Shown piece by piece: positions 26,382-34,243 of a stretch of 48,641 bases of DNA (position 1 is the stretch's first letter; the number at the start of each line of letters is the position of its first letter). The stretch spans positions 1 through 48,641 of the forward strand of contig NZ_VTPU01000021.1 in the NCBI RefSeq assembly GCF_008274785.1, in the 5' to 3' direction. This DNA comes from Halomonas eurihalina. GTDB taxonomy: Bacteria; Pseudomonadota; Gammaproteobacteria; Pseudomonadales; Halomonadaceae. Under the pieces are notes generated by a model. It was not told the DNA's origin. It worked only from the letters and a program-made list of their open reading frames with translations, and ran no database searches. Position numbers and translations under genes: made by a program.

Positions 26382-27133
26382 GAGGCTTCTCTCTGCCTGT
26401 GCGGGAGACGTCGAGGCAGCCATCCCCGGCCGCGCTCGGGCTGCATGCCGGGGAAGTGACGTTCCACCTGGCGCAGCACCAGGGTGAGCACCAGCGTCAT
26501 GGCCAGGTAGATGCCGCCGATCAACAGCAGGGGCTCGTAGACCAGGAAGGTTTCGTCGCGGATGAGGTTGGCGGCCTGCAGCAGGTCCATCAGCGCGATG
26601 GTCGAGACCAGTGGCACGGACTTGAGCAGCAGGATCATCTCGCCGGTCAGGGTCGGCAGGCATAGCTGGATGGCGCGGGGCAGCCAGAGGCGCGTGAAGA
26701 CCTGCAGGGGTGTCAGGCCGAAGGCGCGGCCGGCCTCGCGCTCACCCTGTGGCACGCTCAACAGGGCGCCGCGCAGGACCTCGCCGGAATAGGCACCGAC
26801 ACTGAGGATGAAGGTCAGGGCGCCGTAGAAGAAGGGATCGCGCAGCAGCGGCCAGATGACGCTGTCCTGAATGCCGGGAATACCTTCCAGCAATCGCCCC
26901 ACGCCGTAGTAGAAGAAGAACAGCTGCACCAGCAGCGGCGTGCCGCGCATCACGATCGTGAAGCCCTGAACGGCCAGCGCCAGGGGGCGGGGCCCCTTGA
27001 GCCGCGCAATGGCGACGAGCACGGCCAGCGCAAGGCCGCCGATCGCGGACACGGCAATCAGCCACAGGGTGTTGATGAAGCCTTCGATCAGGTATTCCTG
27101 ATAGAAAGGATCGCCAAGCCAGGAAAAGTCCAT
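26378..27133 (-). CDS. Basic amino-acid ABC permease (HisM/AotM type)
   Basis: A 251-residue inner-membrane subunit of a polar amino-acid importer. It has about five helices and the EAA-type loop REAGRAFGLTPLQVFTRLWLP. It begins MDFSWLGDPFYQEYLIEGF, like other arginine/ornithine HisM-type subunits. It lies one base after the first permease and overlaps the dehydrogenase start. The final 30 residues are polar and arginine-rich, longer than typical. Confidence 0.88.
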   Translation of the reverse strand: MDFSWLGDPFYQEYLIEGFINTLWLIAVSAIGGLALAVLVAIARLKGPRPLALAVQGFTIVMRGTPLLVQLFFFYYGVGRLLEGIPGIQDSVIWPLLRDPFFYGALTFILSVGAYSGEVLRGALLSVPQGEREAGRAFGLTPLQVFTRLWLPRAIQLCLPTLTGEMILLLKSVPLVSTIALMDLLQAANLIRDETFLVYEPLLLIGGIYLAMTLVLTLVLRQVERHFPGMQPERGRGWLPRRLPHRQREAS

Positions 27134-27134
27134 G

Positions 27135-27848
27135 TCAGGCCTCCTCGGTGTTCGGCTGGCCGCGACGCAGTCGGCGTTCCAGGCGCGCGAACAGCGCCGT
27201 GGACGACAGCGTCATCGCCAGGTAGATGACGCCGGCGGCGGCGTAGAACAGGAAATGCGCACGGGTGCTGGAGGCTGCCTGCTGGATGGTGAAGAACAGC
27301 TCGCTGTAGCCGATGACACTGATCAGGGCGGTATCCTTGATCAGGATCAACCAGAGATTCGACATGCCCGGCAGGGCATTGGGCAGCATGGCGGGCACGA
27401 CGATGCGCTGGAAACGCGCCCAGGCCGAGAAGCCGAAGGCATCGGCCGCCTCGAGCTGGCCCCGTGGAATGGCCAGGATGGCGCCGCGTAGCACCTCGGT
27501 CATGTAGGCCCCCTGAACGAAGGCCAGCACACCCACGGCGGTCACGAAGCCGTTGATGGCCACCTGACCGGAAAAGCCCATGGCATTGGTCACGGCGGTG
27601 AGTGCCTGGGAACCGGCATAGTAGAGCAGGATGATCAGCAACAGCTCGGGCACGGCGCGCACCGCTGTGGAGTAGAGCGTGGCCAGGCCGCGTAGCGGCG
27701 CCCAGGGACTGAGACGCGCGCTGGCGCCGAGCAGGCCCAGCACCAGGCCGATGGCATAGGCCAGCACGGCGATCTCCAGGGTCGTCAGGGCGCCCTGTAG
27801 GATCGGGCCGGCCCAGTCGGCCAATCCTTCTTGAGAATGGTTGTTCAT
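27135..27848 (-). CDS. Basic amino-acid ABC permease (HisQ/AotQ type)
   Basis: A 237-residue channel subunit pairing with the downstream permease. ATG 27848 is used (AAGGTG upstream); the frame remains open further upstream but without a signal to start there. GALTTLEIAVLAYAIGLVLG opens the first helix, and the ATPase-docking loop is LEAADAFGFSAWARFQRIVVP. VRAVPELLLIILLYYAG is the usual HisQ motif. It is separated from the binding-protein gene by 165 bases containing a strong hairpin. Confidence 0.88.
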   Translation of the reverse strand: MNNHSQEGLADWAGPILQGALTTLEIAVLAYAIGLVLGLLGASARLSPWAPLRGLATLYSTAVRAVPELLLIILLYYAGSQALTAVTNAMGFSGQVAINGFVTAVGVLAFVQGAYMTEVLRGAILAIPRGQLEAADAFGFSAWARFQRIVVPAMLPNALPGMSNLWLILIKDTALISVIGYSELFFTIQQAASSTRAHFLFYAAAGVIYLAMTLSSTALFARLERRLRRGQPNTEEA

Positions 27849-27955
27849 GGTCGAAAGCACCTTGTAAGGCACCGACTCAACGCCGGATCGGTGGATCTCC
27901 GTCCGGTGGCGTGGTCGGCGCCTCGCTTGTGATGACATGGTTGTGATGACATGGC

Positions 27956-27989
27956 AAAGCCGCCGGGGCGGTGTCGCTGTCCGGCGGCT
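27956..27989 (-). terminator. Hairpin between binding-protein and permease genes
   Basis: On the minus strand AGCCGCCGG pairs perfectly with CCGGCGGCT and is followed by TTG. It stands 25 bases after the binding-protein stop. Partial terminators in this place are common in ABC operons and leave the binding protein in excess. Confidence 0.6.
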
Positions 27990-28013
27990 CGGATCGCACG
28001 GGTAGCGGCGAGC

Positions 28014-28784
28014 TTAGCCAGTGCAGATGTCGGTGCCGAAGTACTCCTCGGAGAGCGAGCTGCAGGTGCCATCCTGCTCGACCCGTTCGATGGCCGCGTT
28101 GAGGCTGGCCTTCAGCTCGCTGTCGCCCTGGCGAATGCCGATGCCGACGCCTTCGCCGTAGGCCGCGTGATGCGGGGCGGTGCCCTTGATCGCGAAGCCT
28201 TCGGCCTCGTCGCGCTCGACAAGCTCGTTCATGGCGATCTCGTCGGCCAGGATCACGTCCAGGCGACCGGAGAGCAGGTCACGATTGACCTGCTCGGCCT
28301 GGTCGTAGAGGCGGATGTCGACGCCGGTGTCGCGCAGGGCGCGTCGGGCATAGGTGGCGTTGGTGGTGGCGCTCTGCACGCCGAGCACCAGGCCGTCGAG
28401 CCCTTCGGGCAGGCTCAGTTCCAGGTCGTCGGCGGCGACATAGGCACCGGGAGTGAAGTAGTAGGGATCGCTGAAGTCGATGACCTTCTGGCGGGCTTCG
28501 GTGATCGACATGGAGTTCATGATCATGTCGATGCGCCCGGCCTTGAGCGAGGGGATGATGCCGCTCCAGCCAGTGGGCTGGATTTCGCACTCGGCGTCCA
28601 TGGCCTCGCAGATGGCCAAGCCAAGTTCCACTTCGAAACCGGTCCATTCGCCTTCGGACGAGGTGTAGGTGAAGGGCGGATAGGGTTCGGCGGAAATGCC
28701 GATCTGCAGCGGCTCGGCGGCCTGGGCGGTACCGCCGAAAGTGGCGATGGAAAGGGCGATGGCGGGGATGAGGGCGCGTTGCAT
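28014..28784 (-). CDS. Basic amino-acid ABC binding protein (ArgT/AotJ type)
   Basis: Periplasmic receptor of the importer, 256 residues. ATG 28784 is preferred because AAGGAG lies just before it; an ATG six codons earlier (28802) lacks one. The signal peptide ends near residue 22 (GGTAQAAEP). YPPFTYTSSEGEWTGFEVEL, SGIIPSLKAGRIDMIMNSMSIT and the family-3 SBP layout with a late disulfide pair (CSSLSEEYFGTDIC) fit lysine/arginine/ornithine binders. Co-transcription with an arginine transaminase-like gene supports arginine or a close analogue. Confidence 0.88.
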   Translation of the reverse strand: MQRALIPAIALSIATFGGTAQAAEPLQIGISAEPYPPFTYTSSEGEWTGFEVELGLAICEAMDAECEIQPTGWSGIIPSLKAGRIDMIMNSMSITEARQKVIDFSDPYYFTPGAYVAADDLELSLPEGLDGLVLGVQSATTNATYARRALRDTGVDIRLYDQAEQVNRDLLSGRLDVILADEIAMNELVERDEAEGFAIKGTAPHHAAYGEGVGIGIRQGDSELKASLNAAIERVEQDGTCSSLSEEYFGTDICTG

Positions 28785-28821
28785 GGTGTTCTCCTTGATC
28801 ATTGTTGGAAAGGGAAGGCGA

Positions 28822-29616
28822 TCAGGTGGCCGGCGCGGCGAAGCGCTGGCAGCGCGGATCGTCGAAAACCTCTTCGGGGGTGCCGGCGACGCCGATGACG
28901 CCGCGGTCGAGAAACACCACCTGATCGGAGACTTCCCGGGCGAAGGCCATCTCGTGGGTGACCAGCACCATGGTGCGGCCTTCGCCGGCCAGGCCGCGGA
29001 TCACGCCGAGCACTTCATTGACGCGTTCCGGGTCCAGGGCCGAAGTCGGTTCGTCGAACAGCAGCAGGCGTGGCTCCATGGCGAGCGCACGGGCAATGGC
29101 CACGCGCTGTTGCTGCCCGCCGGAAAGAAAGGCCGGGTAGGCGTCGCGCTTGTCGGCCATGCCGACCCGCGCCAGATAATGCTCGGCCACCTCGGTGGCG
29201 CGTCGCCGCGAGAGCCCTTGGACTCGCATCGGGGGCTCAATGACGTTGCCGAGCACGCTGAAGTGTGGCCACAGGTTGAATTGCTGGAAGACCATGCTGA
29301 CCTTGGCGCGCAGCCGTTGTAGCTGGCGCCGGTCCAGGCCAACGACGTCGCCCTGGGGATTGCGGTCGAAACGGATCGCCTCATCCGCAATCGCCAGGTC
29401 GCCCTGGTCGGGGCGTTCCAACAGGTTGAGGCAGCGCAGCAGGGTACTCTTGCCGGACCCGCTGGCGCCGATGATGGAGGTGACGCTGCCCTCGGGGACC
29501 TCGAGGGAGACATCGCGCAGTACCTCGAGGTCGCCGTAGCGTTTGACGAGGTGGCGCGCCTGCACCGCCGGGGCGGCGGTGGCGGTCGAAGTGTGATCGT
29601 CGAGCGATGATGTCAT
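28822..29616 (-). CDS. Basic amino-acid ABC ATPase (HisP/AotP type)
   Basis: ATPase of the importer, 264 residues from ATG 29616, seven bases after the transaminase stop. An in-frame GTG at 29673 would extend it by 19 residues into the transaminase gene. Motifs: Walker [10 protein letters not shown] (50-58), Q-loop [11 protein letters not shown], signature [15 protein letters not shown], Walker [15 protein letters not shown], and switch histidine in VTHEMAFA. The Ala/Thr-rich N-terminal tail is a small addition to the usual HisP form. Confidence 0.9.
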   Translation of the reverse strand: MTSSLDDHTSTATAAPAVQARHLVKRYGDLEVLRDVSLEVPEGSVTSIIGASGSGKSTLLRCLNLLERPDQGDLAIADEAIRFDRNPQGDVVGLDRRQLQRLRAKVSMVFQQFNLWPHFSVLGNVIEPPMRVQGLSRRRATEVAEHYLARVGMADKRDAYPAFLSGGQQQRVAIARALAMEPRLLLFDEPTSALDPERVNEVLGVIRGLAGEGRTMVLVTHEMAFAREVSDQVVFLDRGVIGVAGTPEEVFDDPRCQRFAAPAT

Positions 29617-29623
29617 AGGCGAC

Positions 29624-30823
29624 TCATTGAACGGTGGAAAGGGGGCCGGCCGTGTCGCGTGCCGTTTCGGCACAGCGGGCCAGGCGTCGGCAGGCGTCGG
29701 TCAGGCGGGCTTCGTCGACGGTCAGGCTCAGCCGGACGAAGCCGGCGGCGGAGGGGCCGAAGGCCTCGCCGGAGAGCACCGAGACGCCGTGGTCGTCGAG
29801 CAGCCGGTCGGCGAAGGCCTGGGACGACAGGCCGGTGGCGCGGATGTCGACCATCAGGAACATGCCGGCCGCCGGGGGGATGACCGCCACGGCCGGGCAA
29901 TCCGCCAGGGCCGCGCAGACGGCATCGCACCGGGCCCGGTAGCTTGCGTGCATGGCCTCGAGTTCCGGGACCTCCCGAGTCAGGGCATCCCGGGCGGCGT
30001 CCTGGATGAAGTCCGGGCAGCCGTAGAGCATGCTCAGCGCCAGGTTGCCGAGGTGCGCGATCAGTTCCGGTGGGCCGAGAACCCAGCCCAATCGCCAACC
30101 GGTCATGGCGTGGGACTTGGAGAGGCTGTCGATCACCACGCTGCGCTCTTCCAGGCCGGGCAGGGCGGCGGCGCACTGGTGTGCTCCCTCGAAGACCAGG
30201 TTGGCGTAGACCTCGTCGGAGACCAGCCACAGGTCATGGCGACGGCACAGCTCGGCGATGGCGTGCCAGGTATCGGCGTCGATGAGCTGCCCGGTGGGGT
30301 TGTGCGGGCTGTTGAGCATGATCGCCCGGGTGCGCGGAGTGATCGCCGCCTCGATGTCGGCGGCGTCGAGGCGGAAGCCGGCATCGCTGCGCAGCGGGAT
30401 GCGTACCATGGTTGCGTCGGTGGAGCGCAGCACGGCTTCGTAGGTGACGTAGCAGGGCTCGGGCACGATCACTTCGTCGCCGGGATCGAGCAGGCACTGG
30501 GCGACGGCATAGAGGCCGCACTGGGCCCCGGCCATGACGATGACACGCTCGGGATCGGCCTCGACGCCATGCCGACGGTAGCGTTCGACGATGGCCTCGC
30601 GCAGGCCGTGCTTGCCCTGGACGTCGGCATAGTGCGTCGCGCCGCCACGCAGGCTGGCCACGGCGCTCTCGACGATCGGCGTCGGGGTGTCGAAATCGGG
30701 ATCGCCCACCGACAGCACGGTGATGTCCTCGCCGGCTTCCAGCCGCGCCAGGGCGCGGTAGTGGATATTCCAGGCGGCGGCACCTTCGCCGGCGATGCGA
30801 TCAGTCAATCGGGAATAACGCAT
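29624..30823 (-). CDS. aruH: Arginine:pyruvate transaminase-like (class I PLP aminotransferase)
   Basis: PLP enzyme of 399 residues. The start [18 protein letters not shown] at ATG 30823, followed by [14 protein letters not shown], is nearly the same as I recall for Pseudomonas aeruginosa AruH, which converts L-arginine and pyruvate to 2-ketoarginine and alanine. PLP lysine K236 is in [20 protein letters not shown] and SDEVY are the cofactor-site motifs, and [20 protein letters not shown] is again AruH-like. Presence of an AruI-like decarboxylase and an aldehyde dehydrogenase in the same operon supports the arginine transaminase pathway. Related substrates such as trimethyllysine cannot be excluded. 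Confidence 0.8.
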   Translation of the reverse strand: MRYSRLTDRIAGEGAAAWNIHYRALARLEAGEDITVLSVGDPDFDTPTPIVESAVASLRGGATHYADVQGKHGLREAIVERYRRHGVEADPERVIVMAGAQCGLYAVAQCLLDPGDEVIVPEPCYVTYEAVLRSTDATMVRIPLRSDAGFRLDAADIEAAITPRTRAIMLNSPHNPTGQLIDADTWHAIAELCRRHDLWLVSDEVYANLVFEGAHQCAAALPGLEERSVVIDSLSKSHAMTGWRLGWVLGPPELIAHLGNLALSMLYGCPDFIQDAARDALTREVPELEAMHASYRARCDAVCAALADCPAVAVIPPAAGMFLMVDIRATGLSSQAFADRLLDDHGVSVLSGEAFGPSAAGFVRLSLTVDEARLTDACRRLARCAETARDTAGPLSTVQ

Positions 30824-30899
30824 GGCAGTCTCACTGAATGGCCTGAGAGAGTGGTCTAATAGGTGGTGGCATCGGCTGTATCGAAGGCTCTGAGCCGTG

Positions 30900-31838
30900 T
30901 CACAGGCTGGCCTTGACGGCGTCGAGTGCATCGCCGCCGTCGCGGGTTTCGACGCCTTCGAGGAATTCGGCGACCCGCTCGGGGTGCGATACCAGCCAGT
31001 CATGGGCCACGGCCTCCAGCTCGCGCTCTTCGAGGCTGTAGTCGCGGATGAAGTCGCTCTGTTCGTCGGCGCTGAGCACGAACTGGTCGAGCAGTTGTAT
31101 CAGGTTGGGGTTGGCCTCGGCGTAGGACTTGGCAACGATGGTCTTGACGTCGCTGCGGCCATTGTCGGGGCCGTAGACGCCTTCTGGGTCGTCGAGGATG
31201 CGGGTGTCGTACTCCGGCACCATCCAGTGGGGCGTCCAGCCGTAGAAGACGATCCAGCGATCTTCGTCCACGGCGGCTTCGACCTCGCTGAGCATGCCGG
31301 GCGTGGACGAGGACATGCTTTCCCAATCGCCGAGGCTGTAGGTGTCGGCCTCGATGGCCTTGTTCAGCATGTCGGTGACGGTGGAGCCGCTCTCGATGCT
31401 GTAGACGGTCTTGCCGAAGCGTTCGGCCACCTCGGGATCGGCGAGCTGTTCGGCGCTGGTGATGCCCGCCTCGTAGACGTAGCTTGGCACCGTGAAGCCC
31501 ATGCGGGCGCCGTTGACGTTGTTGCCCAGGTCGACGATGGCGTCGGCCTGCATGGCGGCGTCGTAGCTTTCCTGCTGCGCGGGCAGCCAGCCGGCGAGAA
31601 AGGCGTCGCTGTCGCCGGTCTGTAGGGTGTTGTAGCCGACCGTGGAGCTGAGCTGCTGCTTGCTGGCGGTGTATCCCAGCGGCTCGATGAGCTGGGCGAG
31701 AAGCTCGCTCTTGACGGTCACGCCGGGCCAGGGCGGCACGACCAGGCGGAGTTCGTCGTCGCGATCGGCGGCCGTGGCGGGGCCGGCCAGGGTCAGGCCG
31801 GCGAGTAGTGTCAGGGTGATGGGGGGCCTGGTCGTCAT
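30900..31838 (-). CDS. Quaternary-amine binding protein (ProX/OpuAC type), orphan
   Basis: Periplasmic binding protein of 312 residues for glycine betaine, carnitine, choline or a related compound. AAGGAG precedes ATG 31838; the signal peptide ends about residue 23 (AGPATAA). The aromatic cage sequence VFYGWTPHWM and PPWPGVTVKSELLAQLIEPLG are typical of the OpuAC domain. No matching permease or ATPase is adjacent; the ABC subunits downstream are of the amino-acid type. In Pseudomonas several such orphan binders (CbcX, CaiX, BetX) share one core transporter, and that may apply here. Confidence 0.83.
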   Translation of the reverse strand: MTTRPPITLTLLAGLTLAGPATAADRDDELRLVVPPWPGVTVKSELLAQLIEPLGYTASKQQLSSTVGYNTLQTGDSDAFLAGWLPAQQESYDAAMQADAIVDLGNNVNGARMGFTVPSYVYEAGITSAEQLADPEVAERFGKTVYSIESGSTVTDMLNKAIEADTYSLGDWESMSSSTPGMLSEVEAAVDEDRWIVFYGWTPHWMVPEYDTRILDDPEGVYGPDNGRSDVKTIVAKSYAEANPNLIQLLDQFVLSADEQSDFIRDYSLEERELEAVAHDWLVSHPERVAEFLEGVETRDGGDALDAVKASL

Positions 31839-31861
31839 ATCTCGGATGTCTCCTTGGAAAA

Positions 31862-31992
31862 CACTGATTTATTGCTGCGCTCGATATCCTGGCCGCCGGC
31901 GGTACTCAAAATCCTCATTTACGCCCGTGTAAACTGCGGTTTTTCTGTTCCGGCGGCGGCCAGCCTCTCTTCGCTCGCAACATAAATCAGCG
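31862..31992. repeat. Dispersed palindromic intergenic repeat, copy 3
   Basis: Its core CCTCATTTACGCCCGTGTAA (31913-31932) is followed by ACTGCGGTTTTTC. The arms differ from copies 1, 2 and 4 but still pair with each other: CACTGATTTATTG (31862-31874) with CATAAATCAGCG (31981-31992), and CTGGCCGCCGG with CCGGCGGCGGCCAG. Change of both arms together argues that folding is what is kept. It separates the AruI-like gene from the orphan binding protein. Confidence 0.7.
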
Positions 31993-32010
31993 CCTTCCTG
32001 ATTGCCGGGA

Positions 32011-32029
32011 GGAGATGAAAACCATCTCC
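32011..32029 (-). terminator. Small hairpin after the AruI-like gene
   Basis: GGAGATG (32011-32017) pairs with CATCTCC (32023-32029) around AAAAC. On the minus strand it lies 35 bases after the decarboxylase stop, without a T run. Weak evidence for a transcript end between the oxygenase-decarboxylase genes and the transporter genes. Confidence 0.35.
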
Positions 32030-32063
32030 GCCTCAGAGGGAAAGGATCGGGACGTTCGGGTCG

Positions 32064-33659
32064 CTAAAGTGAGTCGGCCCAGCCGGCGGCGTCGACCTCG
32101 ACGATCAGTGGCGAGGTGGTGTCGTTGAGGTTGGACAGGGCCTCGCCAAGCGTGGCCGGGTCGGCGACATGCCGGTAGCGACAGGCGAAAGCCTGGGCCA
32201 GGGCCTGGAAGTCGGGGGCGGCCAGGTCGACGCCGAGCTTGGGTATTTCGCTTGCGGCCATGTAGCGGCGTATCTCGTCGTAGCCATCATTGTTCCAGAT
32301 CACTATCGCCACCGGGCGGCCCAGGTCGCGAGCGGTGCCCAGTTCGCCGAGCACGAACTGCAGGCCGCCGTCGCCGACCAGGGCGACCACCGGCCGATCG
32401 GGACAGGCCAGGGCCGCACCGAGGGCGGCGGGCAGGCCGTAGCCGAGGGTGCCGAAGCCGGTAGCGGCGTTGAACCAGCGACGCGGTGCCGGCAGCGAAG
32501 CCAGGAAGTTGCCGGCATAGACCGGGCCGGTGGAATCGCCGACGACAATGGCCTCGGGCAGCGCCTGGCGCAGCGTATCGAAGAGCGGTGCGTAGGAGAC
32601 GAGTTCGGGATCCTCGGCGAGAGCCAGTTCCCGACGCACGGCCTCGGCGCGAGCGGCGCCATCGCGTGCTGCTGATTCGGGCAGTCGTTCGGTCAGGGCC
32701 GCCATGGTCTGGCCGGCGTCGGCGAGCAGGGCCAGGTCGGCGGCCTGGTTGCGACCGAGCTGCTGGGGATCGATATCGACCCGGATCAGACGGCCGTCGA
32801 GGACGAAGCCGCCATCGAATACCAGATCATAGTCGGTCTCGCCGAGCTCGGTGCCGATGGCCAGTACCACGTCGGCGTCGTGGGCCAGCCGACGGGCCGC
32901 GGGCAGGCTGGCGGTGGCGCCCAGATCCAGCGGATGGTCGAGCCCGAGCACGCCCTTGGCGTTAATGGTGGTGAACGTCGGGGCGTCGAGTCGTTCGACC
33001 AGGGCGCGGGCGGCACCCGGGGCATCGGCGGTGCCGCCACCGAGCAGCACCAGCGGACGGGACGCGGCGCCGAGCCATTCGGCGGCCTTCGTCAGTGCCT
33101 CGGGCGCCGGTGCCGGCGGGTAGCTGTGGGCCGGTGTGACGGGAGCATCGGATGACGGGGCGCCCATCACGTCCAGGGGAATCTCGATATGCACGGGGCC
33201 GGGACGGGCGCTGTCGAATATCGCGAAGGCGCGGGCCAGCACCTCGGGCAGTGCCTCGGGATCGTGCAGGGTGTGGCTGAACACGCTGACGCCGGCCAGT
33301 GTCTCGCGCTGGTGGGGCATCTCGTGCAAGCGCCCCTGACCGCGCCCCAGGCTGGCGCGCTGGTTGACGCTGGAGATCACCAGCATGGGCACCGAGTCGG
33401 CCAGGGCCTGGCCCATGGCGGTGGCGATGTTGGTCATGCCGGGGCCGGTGATGATGAAACAGGCGGCGGGCTTGCCGCTCGCCCGGGCATGGCCGTCGGC
33501 CATGAAGCCGGCTCCCTGTTCGTGACGCGGCGTGACATGGCGCAGCCGGCTCTCGCCCAGGGCGCGGTACAGTTCGATGGTATGCACGCCGGGGATGCCG
33601 AAGGCGGTGTCGACGCCGTAGGCCTCGAGGAGCTGGATCAGTCGCTGGGCACACGTCAT
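32064..33659 (-). CDS. aruI: 2-ketoarginine decarboxylase-like ThDP enzyme
   Basis: Thiamin-diphosphate enzyme of 531 residues, similar to 5-guanidino-2-oxopentanoate decarboxylase AruI, which makes 4-guanidinobutyraldehyde. The activating glutamate is E47 in VTPRHEQGAGFMADGHARAS, a segment I recall as very close in AruI. The metal/ThDP motif is VGDGG then WNNDGYDEIR. The start ATG 33659 overlaps the stop of the HD-domain gene by four bases, so it is translated together with the oxygenase pair. Acetolactate synthase-like or other 2-oxo acid decarboxylase functions are the alternatives. Confidence 0.75.
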   Translation of the reverse strand: MTCAQRLIQLLEAYGVDTAFGIPGVHTIELYRALGESRLRHVTPRHEQGAGFMADGHARASGKPAACFIITGPGMTNIATAMGQALADSVPMLVISSVNQRASLGRGQGRLHEMPHQRETLAGVSVFSHTLHDPEALPEVLARAFAIFDSARPGPVHIEIPLDVMGAPSSDAPVTPAHSYPPAPAPEALTKAAEWLGAASRPLVLLGGGTADAPGAARALVERLDAPTFTTINAKGVLGLDHPLDLGATASLPAARRLAHDADVVLAIGTELGETDYDLVFDGGFVLDGRLIRVDIDPQQLGRNQAADLALLADAGQTMAALTERLPESAARDGAARAEAVRRELALAEDPELVSYAPLFDTLRQALPEAIVVGDSTGPVYAGNFLASLPAPRRWFNAATGFGTLGYGLPAALGAALACPDRPVVALVGDGGLQFVLGELGTARDLGRPVAIVIWNNDGYDEIRRYMAASEIPKLGVDLAAPDFQALAQAFACRYRHVADPATLGEALSNLNDTTSPLIVEVDAAGWADSL

Positions 33660-34243
33660 TGGGGCTCGTTCTCCTCGATCGGGTCGGGCAGGCCGCCGAA
33701 GGGCGGGCGGCCCAGAACGCGCTCGACCATGGGCACGAAATGCTCGAGCGGCAGGGTGTCGTAGTCGGGATCGAAACTCGCCTGGTCCCAGTGGTCGCAG
33801 AAGCGCACCGTGCGGGCGTAGGCCGGGTGGTCGCGGAACTGCTCCCGGGCGTGGCGGTCCTGGCCGAAGAAGTGGCGGTAATGGTAACCCTGAAAGAGCT
33901 CGTGATGGCGGATCATCCAGGCGTTCAAGGGGTCGATGAACGGCTCGAGAATGCCCGCGGCGATCTCGGCATGATTGGCCGGTGCCAGGTCATCGCCGAT
34001 GTCATGCAGCAGGGCGCACACGACCATTTCCGCGTCGGCACCGTCGCGCAGCGCTCGGGTGGCGGTCTGCAGGCAGTGCTCGAAGCGATCCACCGGATAG
34101 CCGTGATGGTCGCCGGCCAGGCGGTGGAGGTGCTCGAGCACGCGGCGCGGGGCGTCGGCCTGGTAGTCGCGGAAGCGGGCATCGATCAATTGCCACTCGT
34201 CGAGCCGGCTTTCGTCGAAACGGCGGAAACTGGCCTGGTTCAT
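33656..34243 (-). CDS. HD-domain non-haem di-iron oxygenase, TmpB-like
   Basis: A 195-residue HD-domain protein. Candidate iron ligands: H56 (FEHCLQ), H80-D81 (LLHDIG), H91 (NHAEIA), H113 or H114 (IRHHELFQG) and D150 (FCDHWDQ). The extra histidines fit the mixed-valent di-iron oxygenases PhnZ and TmpB rather than a phosphohydrolase. TmpB cleaves 1-hydroxy-2-(trimethylammonio)ethylphosphonate to glycine betaine and phosphate, after hydroxylation by TmpA, a 2-oxoglutarate enzyme usually misnamed gamma-butyrobetaine hydroxylase. Here the partner gene overlaps by four bases. The pairing is strong; the exact substrate is inferred. Confidence 0.72.
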   Translation of the reverse strand: MNQASFRRFDESRLDEWQLIDARFRDYQADAPRRVLEHLHRLAGDHHGYPVDRFEHCLQTATRALRDGADAEMVVCALLHDIGDDLAPANHAEIAAGILEPFIDPLNAWMIRHHELFQGYHYRHFFGQDRHAREQFRDHPAYARTVRFCDHWDQASFDPDYDTLPLEHFVPMVERVLGRPPFGGLPDPIEENEPQ

